Assembly: GCA_964386865.1 (NCBI GenBank)
Contig: CAYLUN010000144.1
Location: forward strand, 1-10,687
Source: CAYLUN01 sp964386865
GTDB lineage: Bacteria > Verrucomicrobiota > Kiritimatiellia > RFP12 > UBA1067
Direction: 5' to 3'
DNA length: 10,687 bases
Shown here: piece after piece, positions 1-6,689 of the stretch
How positions within the stretch are numbered: the stretch's first letter is position 1
Layout: each line of letters opens with the position of its first letter
Program-made: the position numbers and the translations under genes
The notes under the pieces: generated by a model
Told to the model about the DNA's origin: nothing
What the model saw: the letters and a program-made list of their open reading frames with translations, nothing else
The model's database searches: none

Positions 1-74
1 AGGAGTTCGTCAACGACGAGCAGGCCAACCGGTTCCGCTCCCGCGCCGCCCGCGAAGGCTGGCAGATCGTTTAA
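1..74 (+). CDS. C-terminal end of an upstream gene, possibly a Gfo/Idh/MocA oxidoreductase
   Basis: Only the last 23 codons and a TAA stop (72-74) are present; the first complete codon is GAG at 3. The peptide reads EFVNDEQANRFRSRAAREGW then QIV. This frame is chosen because nearly every codon ends in G or C, as in the neighbouring genes; the other two frames look less like coding sequence. An ending with an FVxDxxANR stretch, spaced arginines and a final tryptophan resembles the tails of secreted Gfo/Idh/MocA oxidoreductases of PVC bacteria, which often lie beside DUF1080 genes. That family call rests on recollection of family tails over a very short stretch and is weak. That a gene ends here is fairly secure. 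It runs in the same direction as the next gene, 89 bases away. Confidence 0.55.
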   Translation, partial: EFVNDEQANRFRSRAAREGWQIV

Positions 75-83
75 GTAGCTTCC

Positions 84-132
84 TCGAAGGAATCGACAGA
101 ATCGAATGAATCGATTCGCTCGATTCCTTCGA
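84..132. repeat. Long imperfect hairpin built from GAATCGA words
   Basis: TCGAAGGAATCGA (84-96) is exactly inverted at 120-132 (TCGATTCCTTCGA). Nested inside, GAATCGA (99-105) is inverted at 111-117 (TCGATTC). The folded form is a 13 bp stem, a 2x2 internal mismatch (CA opposite GC), a 7 bp stem and a 5-base loop. It lies between the stop of the upstream gene (74) and the next start codon (164). It could act as a terminator or mRNA-stabilising structure, but no clear T-run follows (only TTT at 133-135), so a classical intrinsic terminator is not claimed. The same GAATCGA word reappears before the gene starting at 4273. I saw no convincing sigma-70 promoter in 75-163. Confidence 0.7.
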
Positions 133-163
133 TTTACTCGAATAACAAAACCAAGTTTCTATC

Positions 164-2779
164 ATGAAAAAGTCACTCTTCTTCTCCATCGCCGTTCTTG
201 CCGCTGCGCTAGGCGCCCGCGCCGAGATCCCCGCGGCCGACCTCCTGAGCGAGGTCAAATTGATCGAAGTCCTGCAGAAGGCCGAGACCTCGGACAACGA
301 CAAGGTCACGGCCTGCCAGAACCTCGGCTGGTGCGGGACTCGGTCGGCCATCGGCCCGCTGACCGCGCTTCTTGCGAACGAGAAGCCGGTTCTCCGCCAC
401 GCGGCGCGCTACGGGCTGGAGATGATTCCCGACCCGGCGGTCGAGACGGCCCTCTGCGAGGCGGCCGGCCGCCTGACCGGCCCGGCGCTCGTCGGGGTGT
501 TGCAGTCGATGGGCAACCGCGGCAACGCGCGTTCGGTCTCCGTCCTGAGCGGGCGGATGTCCGACAGCGACAAGCCAGTCGCTGAGGCGGCGGCCCAGTC
601 CCTGGGCAAGTTGGCCACGACTGAGGCGATGGCCGCGCTCAAGGCCGGCCTCGGCCAAGCCCCCTGCGTGGCGGTGGCCTACTTGAATGGCGCTGGAATT
701 GTCGCGGGCGCCGATCAGGCAAAAGCGGCGGCCTACTACGCCGACGTGCGCAAGGCGCAGGCGAACGTCAGCCCGGCCGCGCGCCTGGCCGCCCTGCGCG
801 GGGAGATCGTCGCGGCGGGCAAAGACGGCGTGAAGCTCTGGGGGGACTCTGTCGCGAGCGCGGACGCCGAGGCCGTGGACGCGGCCCTGCGCGCGGCGCT
901 GGACATGCCGGCGAGCGAGGAAGCGACCGCCGCTTTCGCCGCGGCCCTCGCCACGGTGCCTGCCGTGCGGGAGCGCCTGGCTACGGTCCTGGGCCAGCGC
1001 GGCGACAAAGCCGCCGTTCCCGCCTTGGCCGCCCTGGCCAAGGGAGAGGACGCCGCCTGTAGCCTCGCCGCCGCCGCCGCGCTCGCGGCGCTCAATGACC
1101 CCGCCGCCATGCCTCCGCTGCTGGCGCTGGCCAAGCATGGGGATGCCGCCATCGCCGATGCCGCCAAGAACGAGATCATGGGCTTCGCGGGCAAGCCCGC
1201 CGATGACGCCGTGCTGGCCATGATGGCTGACGCCGACGCCGCCACCCGCCTGGCCGGCATCGACATGGCGATGCGCCGCCGCATGGCCGCGGCCGTGCCG
1301 TCTCTGGTGAAACTCACCACCGACGCCGACGCGAAGATCCTCGACGCGGCAGTCAAGGGCGTGGGCGACCTCGGCACGGACAAGGAGATTCCGGCGCTGC
1401 TGGCCGCGATCGCCAAAGCGCCGCAGGGCGAGACCGCCGTCCGCGCGCTCGCCTCCCTCTGCACCCGCTACGCGCGCCCCCGCGGCGGCAAGACCGTGAT
1501 CACAAGCGCAGTCTACGGCAACTTCGAGAACGACCTGACCAAAGACGTCACCGCCAATGTCCAAAAGCTCGTGGACGTCGGATCCATCACCATCCAGGCC
1601 TCGGGCCGCCTCTGCAAGTGGGACGGGTTCAGCGAAGACCCCGCGCCGGGCAAAGCCAAGATGCTCCGCATGGTCTACACCTTCGACGGCGTCGAGAAGA
1701 GCGTCCAGGTGCGCGACAATGACGCCGTACACCTGAGCGGCGAGACCTTGCTGCCGGCGGCGATGGAGCCGATCAAGGCCGCCTACGACAAGGCGCAAGG
1801 GCCGGAAAAGCTGGCGCTCTTCAAGGTGCTGATCTCGCTGTCGAACGAGCAGGGGCTGGCCGTTGCCCGTGCTGCTGCGGTGCAGAAAGCCGACGCGGCA
1901 CTGCAGGAAGTGGCCATTCGCGCGCTCGCTGAGTGGAAGACGCCTGAGGCGCTCGAGGATGCAGCCGCCTTCGCCCAGAGCGCGCCCTCGGATCGCCTGA
2001 AGATTCTCGCCCTGCGCGGCTTCGTGCGCCAGCTGGAGCTGAGCTTCACGATCCCGATGGATAAGCAGCTCGCACGCCTGGAGCAGGCTCAGGCCTGGGC
2101 CGCCCGCGACGAGGACAAGGCATTCCTCTCAGCCGCCCTCGCCGTCACCCGCCGGCAGCTCGCCGAGAAAGGGTTCAAGCCGATGTTCGACGGCACCAGC
2201 CTGAAGCAGTGGAAGGGCGGTGGCGGCTTCTGGCAGGTCAAGGACGGCATCCTGCAGGCGCAAAGCTCTCCTGACAAGGTGTGCAAACAGCAGAGCCATC
2301 TCATCTGGAAAGGCGGCCAGCCCGGGGACTTTGAAATGCGCTGCGAATTCAAGCTCAGCCCAGAGGCCAACTCCGGCATCCAAATCCGCACACTCGACCA
2401 GGAGTTCGGCGACAGCGGCTATCAGGCCGACATGAACGGCGGCGGTAACTACGTCGGCTATCTCTACCATCCCAAGCAGCACCTCGTCGGCGAGCGCGGC
2501 GCCAAGGTGGTTATCGACGCCAAGGGGCAGAAGACCGTCGAGCGCTTCGCCGAGAGCAAGGCGCTTCAGGAGAAGGTGTTCAAGGGCGACGACTGGAACG
2601 AGTACGCGGTCATCTGCAAGGGACCCGCCATCACGCTCTTCGTCAACGGCATGAAGACCTGCGAGTTGGAGGATCACCGCGCAGATACGCCGCGCAAGGG
2701 CTTCATCACCCTGCAGATGCACCCCGGCCCGCCGATGAAGATCCAGTTCCGCAACCTGCGGATCAAAGAGCTGAAGTAG
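164..2779 (+). CDS. Secreted HEAT-repeat protein with C-terminal DUF1080 (3-keto-disaccharide hydrolase) domain
   Basis: An 871-residue protein. Residues 1-20 form a Sec signal peptide with a charged MKK start, a hydrophobic core and an ARA cleavage site before EIPAA, so it should act in the periplasm or at the cell surface. Residues about 35-440 and 530-660 are alanine- and leucine-rich helical repeats of HEAT type (for example AVPALAALAK and EIPALLAAIAK). Residues about 445-527 form a beta-rich insert starting ITSAVYG, resembling the DUF3395-like module of PVC proteins. Residues about 671-868 are a DUF1080 / PF06439 domain, recognisable from FKPMFDGTSLKQW, WQVKDGILQA, SGIQIRT, WNEYAVICKG and the terminal IQFRNLRIKEL. 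DUF1080 proteins are known to act on 3-keto glycosides made by Gfo/Idh/MocA enzymes; that role here is inferred from family and neighbour. No good Shine-Dalgarno precedes ATG 164, but the signal peptide fixes the start. The next gene begins 7 bases after the stop. Confidence 0.9.
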   Translation: MKKSLFFSIAVLAAALGARAEIPAADLLSEVKLIEVLQKAETSDNDKVTACQNLGWCGTRSAIGPLTALLANEKPVLRHAARYGLEMIPDPAVETALCEAAGRLTGPALVGVLQSMGNRGNARSVSVLSGRMSDSDKPVAEAAAQSLGKLATTEAMAALKAGLGQAPCVAVAYLNGAGIVAGADQAKAAAYYADVRKAQANVSPAARLAALRGEIVAAGKDGVKLWGDSVASADAEAVDAALRAALDMPASEEATAAFAAALATVPAVRERLATVLGQRGDKAAVPALAALAKGEDAACSLAAAAALAALNDPAAMPPLLALAKHGDAAIADAAKNEIMGFAGKPADDAVLAMMADADAATRLAGIDMAMRRRMAAAVPSLVKLTTDADAKILDAAVKGVGDLGTDKEIPALLAAIAKAPQGETAVRALASLCTRYARPRGGKTVITSAVYGNFENDLTKDVTANVQKLVDVGSITIQASGRLCKWDGFSEDPAPGKAKMLRMVYTFDGVEKSVQVRDNDAVHLSGETLLPAAMEPIKAAYDKAQGPEKLALFKVLISLSNEQGLAVARAAAVQKADAALQEVAIRALAEWKTPEALEDAAAFAQSAPSDRLKILALRGFVRQLELSFTIPMDKQLARLEQAQAWAARDEDKAFLSAALAVTRRQLAEKGFKPMFDGTSLKQWKGGGGFWQVKDGILQAQSSPDKVCKQQSHLIWKGGQPGDFEMRCEFKLSPEANSGIQIRTLDQEFGDSGYQADMNGGGNYVGYLYHPKQHLVGERGAKVVIDAKGQKTVERFAESKALQEKVFKGDDWNEYAVICKGPAITLFVNGMKTCELEDHRADTPRKGFITLQMHPGPPMKIQFRNLRIKELK

Positions 2780-2786
2780 GAGAAAC

Positions 2787-4193
2787 ATGAGCGCTGGATG
2801 TAATCGTCGTTCGTTTTTACGTGCCGCCGGTTCTGTGGCGGCGTTCACCATTCTTCCGCGTCGGCTGCTGGCGGGCAGCGGCGAGACGCCGCCGAGCGAG
2901 ACCGTTCTCTTCGCGGCCGTCGGCGTGGGCGGGCAGGGGCGCGGCGATCTGCAGGGGCTCGGCGCGTTGGGCAAGGTCGTGGCGGTCGCCGACGTCGATC
3001 CGCGCAGCATCGAGGCGACGAAGAAGTTCCTGCCGGATGTGAAGACGTTTGTCGACTACCGCGAGATGTACGACAAGCTTGGCAAGTCCTTTGACGCGGT
3101 GCTCGTCGCGACGCCCGACCACTGGCACGCGCTGCCCACGGTCGACGCCATGCAACTCGGCAAGCACGTCTACACTGAGAAGCCGATCGCCCGCACGGTC
3201 TGGGAGGTGCGTAAGCTCATGGAGGCGGCTCGCAAGTACAACGTCGTCACACAGATGGGCAACCAAGGCCACTCCTTCGCGAGCCACCAGACCTTCAAGT
3301 CGTGGGTGCGCAAAGGCCTGCTGGGCGATATCCGCGAGGTCCACACGTGGACGACCATGCGCCTGCTGGACTCGAAGAGCAAGATCCCTGAGCTGTCGAA
3401 GGGGGAGAAGGCGCCCGAGGGGCTCGACTGGGACCGCTGGGTCGGGCCGTCCGAGTACCACGCGTATTCGCCGTACTTCACGCCCAACCGCTGGCGCGCG
3501 TGGACGCCCTACGGCACCGGCAACCCCGGCGACTGGGGCTGCCACCTGCTGGACCCCATCTACGACGCGCTCAACCTGCGCAGCCCGAACCGCATCACGG
3601 CGGAGGTGACGCCGGACTGGGATCCTAAGCGCGATGCGTTGGCGTTCCCGAACGCCTCGCGCATCCGCTACGAGTACGACTTGTCGAATGGCAAAACGAT
3701 GACGATCCTGTGGCACGACGGCGAGTTCTGTAACGAGGTGCCGCGTCCGGCGGTGCTCGAAGAGGGGCGCGAGGTCGGCAACAAGATTGTGCCGGGCCAG
3801 TGGAACGCGGGCGCGGTCGTGTACGGCAGCAAGAACACGCTCAAGTACGGCTCGCACGGCGCGGACGGCTGCCGCGTCATCCCCGAGACCGCGATGCGCG
3901 AGATGATCCAGGACATCAAAGCGGAGGAGAAGACCAAGCCCGGCTTCTGGATGACCAACATCGGCAGCCATTTCGAAGACTTTGTGACGGCTATCAAGAT
4001 CGGCCGCAAATCCAACAACCCCTTCGAGACCGCGGGCTATGTCGCCGAAAACGCGGCGCTTGGCTCGATCGCGGTGCGCCACCCCGGCGTCAAGCTGGAG
4101 TGGGACTGCGAGGCGCTGCGCTTTACGAACTGCGATTCGGCCACCGCGATGGTCACGCCCGAGTACCGTAAGGGCTACGCGCTGAAGGTGTGA
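2787..4193 (+). CDS. Tat-exported Gfo/Idh/MocA family NAD(P)-dependent oxidoreductase
   Basis: A 468-residue protein whose N-terminus carries a twin-arginine signal (NRRSFLRAAG, Arg7-Arg8, then a hydrophobic stretch), so it should be exported already folded with its nucleotide bound. A Rossmann fold follows with glycine motif GVGGQG (46-51) and the acidic end of strand 2 (VAVADVDPR). The family motif EKP is at 131-133, with Lys132 the expected catalytic-site lysine. MGNQGHS and GDWGCHLLDP follow, with Asp249 and His253 in the usual DxxxH spacing. The family oxidises or reduces a sugar hydroxyl; the exported PVC members are mostly uncharacterised. The AGGAGA ribosome binding site (2778-2783) overlaps the stop of the preceding DUF1080 gene, leaving only about 4 bases to ATG, so the two are almost certainly co-transcribed. 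Together they suggest sugar oxidation followed by cleavage of the keto-glycoside. The substrate cannot be read from sequence. Confidence 0.92.
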   Translation: MSAGCNRRSFLRAAGSVAAFTILPRRLLAGSGETPPSETVLFAAVGVGGQGRGDLQGLGALGKVVAVADVDPRSIEATKKFLPDVKTFVDYREMYDKLGKSFDAVLVATPDHWHALPTVDAMQLGKHVYTEKPIARTVWEVRKLMEAARKYNVVTQMGNQGHSFASHQTFKSWVRKGLLGDIREVHTWTTMRLLDSKSKIPELSKGEKAPEGLDWDRWVGPSEYHAYSPYFTPNRWRAWTPYGTGNPGDWGCHLLDPIYDALNLRSPNRITAEVTPDWDPKRDALAFPNASRIRYEYDLSNGKTMTILWHDGEFCNEVPRPAVLEEGREVGNKIVPGQWNAGAVVYGSKNTLKYGSHGADGCRVIPETAMREMIQDIKAEEKTKPGFWMTNIGSHFEDFVTAIKIGRKSNNPFETAGYVAENAALGSIAVRHPGVKLEWDCEALRFTNCDSATAMVTPEYRKGYALKV

Positions 4194-4272
4194 GTAATAG
4201 GTTGTTAGGCTGAAGGCTGTTAGACTATTAGGGGGAGTCGGTAGAATCGAAGAAACCGATGGAGTCGAAACA
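4194..4272 (+). repeat. Intergenic spacer with degenerate GGCTGTTA-like repeats and GAATCGA words
   Basis: Positions 4199-4230 are a run of degenerate 7-8 base units: GGTTGTTA, GGCTGAA, GGCTGTTA, GACTATTA. TAATAG (4195-4200) is inverted at CTATTA (4225-4230). GAATCGA (4244-4250) and two GAGTCG words (4235-4240, 4262-4267) recall the hairpin region before position 164. GGAG at 4261-4264 serves as the ribosome binding site for ATG 4273, with an 8-base spacer. I saw no promoter or terminator that I would call. Confidence 0.5.
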
Positions 4273-4935
4273 ATGAAGATGTTGGCAATCACGCTGGCGG
4301 TCATGTGCTCGGGGATCGCGCAGGCGGCGGAGTTTCAGAAGGTTCTGTTTCTGGGCAACAGCATCACGCTGCACGGGCCGTCGAAGAAGGTCGACTGGAC
4401 GGGCAACTGGGGCATGGCGGCGAGCGCCTTGGACAAGGACTACGTGCATCTCGTGACGAAGGCGCTGGTCAAGAAAGACGGGACGGCACCCGAGACGCTG
4501 GTCAATAATATCGCGACCTTCGAACGTCAGTATGCCGCTTACGATGCGGCGCCGCTCAAAGAGGCTGCCGCCTTCGGCGCGGATCTGATCGTCGTGTGTA
4601 TCGGCGAGAATGTGCCGAACCTCACCACGGACGAAGCGAAGGCGCAGTTCAAAGAGAGCGTCGTCAAGATGCTGAACGGCGTCAGGGCGGATCGCAAGCC
4701 TGTCATCATCGTGCGTAGCAGCTTCTGGGCGAATGCCGCGAAAGATAAGGCGCTCAAGCAGGCCTGCGCCGAAGTCGGCGGCACCTTCGTGGATATCAGC
4801 GCCCTCTGCAAGGACGAGAAGAACTTCGCGCGCTCGGAGCGCGCGTTCAAGCATGCGGGCGTCGCCAATCACCCGGGCGACAAGGGCATGCAGGCGATCG
4901 CCGACGCGATCGTCGGCGCGGTCAAGGGCCTCTGA
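4273..4935 (+). CDS. Secreted SGNH/GDSL-type hydrolase, possible sugar esterase
   Basis: A 220-residue protein. Residues 1-18 look like a Sec signal peptide cleaved after AQA. Block I is LFLGNSITLHG with Ser30 as the expected nucleophile. A later strand LIVVCIGENVPN (Gly111-Glu112-Asn113) fits block III, where GxND is usual. Block V is NHPGDKGMQAIADAI with His200 as the expected base. The aspartate normally three residues before this histidine (DxxH) is absent: the position is Val197. SGNH enzymes hydrolyse esters, often acetyl groups on polysaccharides, so a de-esterifying role beside the glycoside genes upstream is plausible but inferred. The length is typical of small single-domain members. 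ATG 4273 is used with GGAG 8 bases upstream; an in-frame ATG two codons later is less well spaced. The stop overlaps the start of the permease gene by one base (TGATG), indicating translational coupling. Confidence 0.82.
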   Translation: MKMLAITLAVMCSGIAQAAEFQKVLFLGNSITLHGPSKKVDWTGNWGMAASALDKDYVHLVTKALVKKDGTAPETLVNNIATFERQYAAYDAAPLKEAAAFGADLIVVCIGENVPNLTTDEAKAQFKESVVKMLNGVRADRKPVIIVRSSFWANAAKDKALKQACAEVGGTFVDISALCKDEKNFARSERAFKHAGVANHPGDKGMQAIADAIVGAVKGL

Positions 4936-6365
4936 TGGAGTGGAAGAGCGAGTGGAAAGGCGTGTTGTGGCTGGTGGCAGGTTTTGTGGCTTGCTACCTG
5001 CTGCCTGTCGGCGCGCCGCGTTTCGACCACGCTGTCGGCGAGGCGCTGACGCAAGTCCGCTGGTACGCTCGCGAACACGTGCTGCTCGGCATGGTGCCGG
5101 CTTTCTTCATCGCGGGGGCGATTCGCGCGTTTGTGCGGCGCAAGGCGGTGCTGAAATTCTTGGGGCCGGGCGCGAACCGCACCGTGGCGTTCGCAGTCGC
5201 GGCGGTGTCGGGCGCGATCCTGACGGTGTGCTCCTGCACCGTGCTGCCGCTTTTCGCGGGCATTTACAAGGCGGGCGCGGGGCTCGGCCCGGCCTGCACG
5301 TTCCTCTACTCGGGGCCGGCCATCAACGTGACCGCCACGATCATCACGGCGCGGGTGCTGGGGTTCGAACTTGGAGCCGTTCGTGCGGTCGGCGCGGTGC
5401 TGTTCAGCGTGGTCATCGGGCTCAGCATGTGGGCGCTGTTCCGCAAGGATCCTGTGGAGGCGGCTGGGGCGCTTGCGGGCGGGGGCGCGGAGCAGGAAAG
5501 CGGCCGCAAGGGCTGGCAGACAGGCCTCTTCTTCGCCTGCCTGCTCGGCGTTCTGGTGGCCGCGAACTGGAGCGAATCGGGGTCGTGCGCGTGCCATGAC
5601 GGGGCGGTGCCGATCGCGGAGCTGGGTGCGAACTGGTGGGTCACCGCGCTGCTGGCGGCGTCGCTGGGCGCGCTGCTGACACGGTATTTTGGAGTGGCCT
5701 TCTGGAAAGTGCTGGCAGTGGCCTTTTGCGTCACGGCGGTGGGGGTGCTCACGCAGCGGCCCGTGGCGGCGTTCACTGCGGGGTCGGTGGGGCTCTGGGT
5801 GGCGTGCGCTGGGGAGAGGGGTGGCGCGGGCGAGTGGGCCGAGGCCGCCTGGTCGTCCGCAACGCAGACGCTGCCGCTGCTGCTGGTCGGTATTTTGATT
5901 TCGGGGTTCCTGCTCGGCCGTCCGGGCGAAGAGGGGGTGATCCCCTCGGCGTGGGTCGCGCAGGCGGTGGGAGGGAACTCGCTACGGGCGACCTTCGTAT
6001 CGGCCGCGTGCAGCGCGCTGATGTACTTCTCGACTTGCACCGAAGTCCCTGTGTTGCGCGGGCTGATGGACGCCGGGATGGGCAAAGGGCCCGTGCTGGC
6101 GCTGATGCTGGCGGGGCCGGCGCTGAGCCTGCCGGGCATGCTGCTGATCAACCGCGTGCTGGGCTTCAGGAAGACCGCGGCGTTCGTGCTGCTCGTCGTG
6201 GCGATGGCGACGCTGACGGGCTGGGCGTACGGAAGAACGTCAGGCTTCCTGATCTCGACCGGGAAAACGAGGCAAATCCCGGAAAATGACTTGGCCCATT
6301 TTGAAGCGTGTCAAGCGGGGCTGCCTGGGGATTTGGACACACGTCCCCGGCGAGCTATCTTTTGA
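4935..6365 (+). CDS. COG0701 / ArsP-type (DUF318) membrane permease
   Basis: A 476-residue polytopic membrane protein with about 10-13 hydrophobic segments and two halves carrying matching signature motifs. The first half has TVCSCTVLPLFAGIYKAGAG (Cys99, Cys101) followed by FLYSGPAINVTATIITARVLG. The second half has YFSTCTEVPVLRG (Cys368, Glu370) followed by LMLAGPALSLPGMLLINRVLG. These are hallmarks of the PF03773 permeases, some of which (ArsP) export organoarsenicals while others are linked to metal efflux. A hydrophilic loop contains CACH (218-221), a possible metal-binding motif. Related genes often sit with arsR, arsC and thioredoxin-like genes; here the nearest ars-type gene is the arsC fragment at the right edge. 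The start overlaps the preceding stop and a weak AAGGG lies just upstream. After the last membrane helix (ending near GWAYG) about 40 residues with less GC-biased codons run to the stop and may be an unselected tail. The transported substrate is unknown. Confidence 0.85.
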   Translation: MEWKSEWKGVLWLVAGFVACYLLPVGAPRFDHAVGEALTQVRWYAREHVLLGMVPAFFIAGAIRAFVRRKAVLKFLGPGANRTVAFAVAAVSGAILTVCSCTVLPLFAGIYKAGAGLGPACTFLYSGPAINVTATIITARVLGFELGAVRAVGAVLFSVVIGLSMWALFRKDPVEAAGALAGGGAEQESGRKGWQTGLFFACLLGVLVAANWSESGSCACHDGAVPIAELGANWWVTALLAASLGALLTRYFGVAFWKVLAVAFCVTAVGVLTQRPVAAFTAGSVGLWVACAGERGGAGEWAEAAWSSATQTLPLLLVGILISGFLLGRPGEEGVIPSAWVAQAVGGNSLRATFVSAACSALMYFSTCTEVPVLRGLMDAGMGKGPVLALMLAGPALSLPGMLLINRVLGFRKTAAFVLLVVAMATLTGWAYGRTSGFLISTGKTRQIPENDLAHFEACQAGLPGDLDTRPRRAIF

Positions 6366-6689
6366 ATCTGAAAATCAGGAAGGGGCCGACGCTGCTGGTC
6401 CGGCGGTGTATCGTGTGGGAGTTTCAACCAGAGAAGACAAGACGTCTATCCGCGAAATCCGCAACCTCACATTAAAGCCTGATGCGGTTACGCACGAACG
6501 AACCTCGGCCGGCTGAAGCCGGTACAACATGCGGACGTCGCGGACCTGAGCAACCCAGGCTTGTTGTGCCGGCTTCAGCCGGCCCAAAGCACCTGTCCCC
6601 AGGCCCTGCCCACGGGAAATCTGGCGAGAATCTGAGCCCTCTCCCCGCTATTCTGCGTTCGATGTTTCGCGTTGAGCGTTCTTTCCCTC
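6366..6689. other. Gene-free convergent gap
   Basis: This 324-base gap lies between the rightward permease stop and the leftward nagB stop. Its main content is the inverted palindromic repeat pair at 6507-6584, which could form a strong stem and separate the two convergent transcripts. The stretch 6652-6686 shows loosely repeated GCGTT/TTCG words (for example GCGTTCGATGTTTCGCGTTG) of the degenerate kind also seen at 4199-4230. Short open frames here have poor codon bias and no recognisable motif. No T-rich intrinsic terminator was seen on either strand. Confidence 0.6.
6507..6584. repeat. REP-like palindromic repeat pair, inverted
   Basis: Two 22-base copies lie head to head, 6507-6528 and 6563-6584, separated by 34 bases. 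Each has the core CCGGCTGAAGCCGG (or its complement), itself a 5-6 bp hairpin, plus a GTACAAC-type tail pointing inward. The copies are reverse complements except for one position, which would be a wobble pair in RNA, so transcription gives a 22 bp stem. A related pair is at 10275-10333. The design (small palindrome plus fixed flanking bases, in intergenic pairs) resembles REP/BIME elements moved by RAYT transposases. None is encoded here, so that comparison is inference. Confidence 0.85.

Noticed and set aside
209..1798. 529-codon open frame on the minus strand opposite the HEAT/DUF1080 gene
   Set aside because: It has no recognisable motif and arises from high GC in a real gene; the plus strand carries a signal peptide and clear domains.
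2817..4304. 495-codon open frame on the minus strand opposite the Tat oxidoreductase
   Set aside because: Low-complexity Arg/Val/Ala-rich translation with no motif; the opposite strand has all the Gfo/Idh/MocA signatures.
6327..6348. GGGGA...TCCCC inverted repeat near the permease stop as a terminator
   Set aside because: Only 5 bp, inside the reading frame, and without a following T-run.
6286..6516. 76-codon plus-strand frame after the permease, including IREIRNLTLKP, which faintly recalls DUF1080 endings
   Set aside because: No supporting domain upstream, poor codon bias, and it runs into the palindromic repeat.
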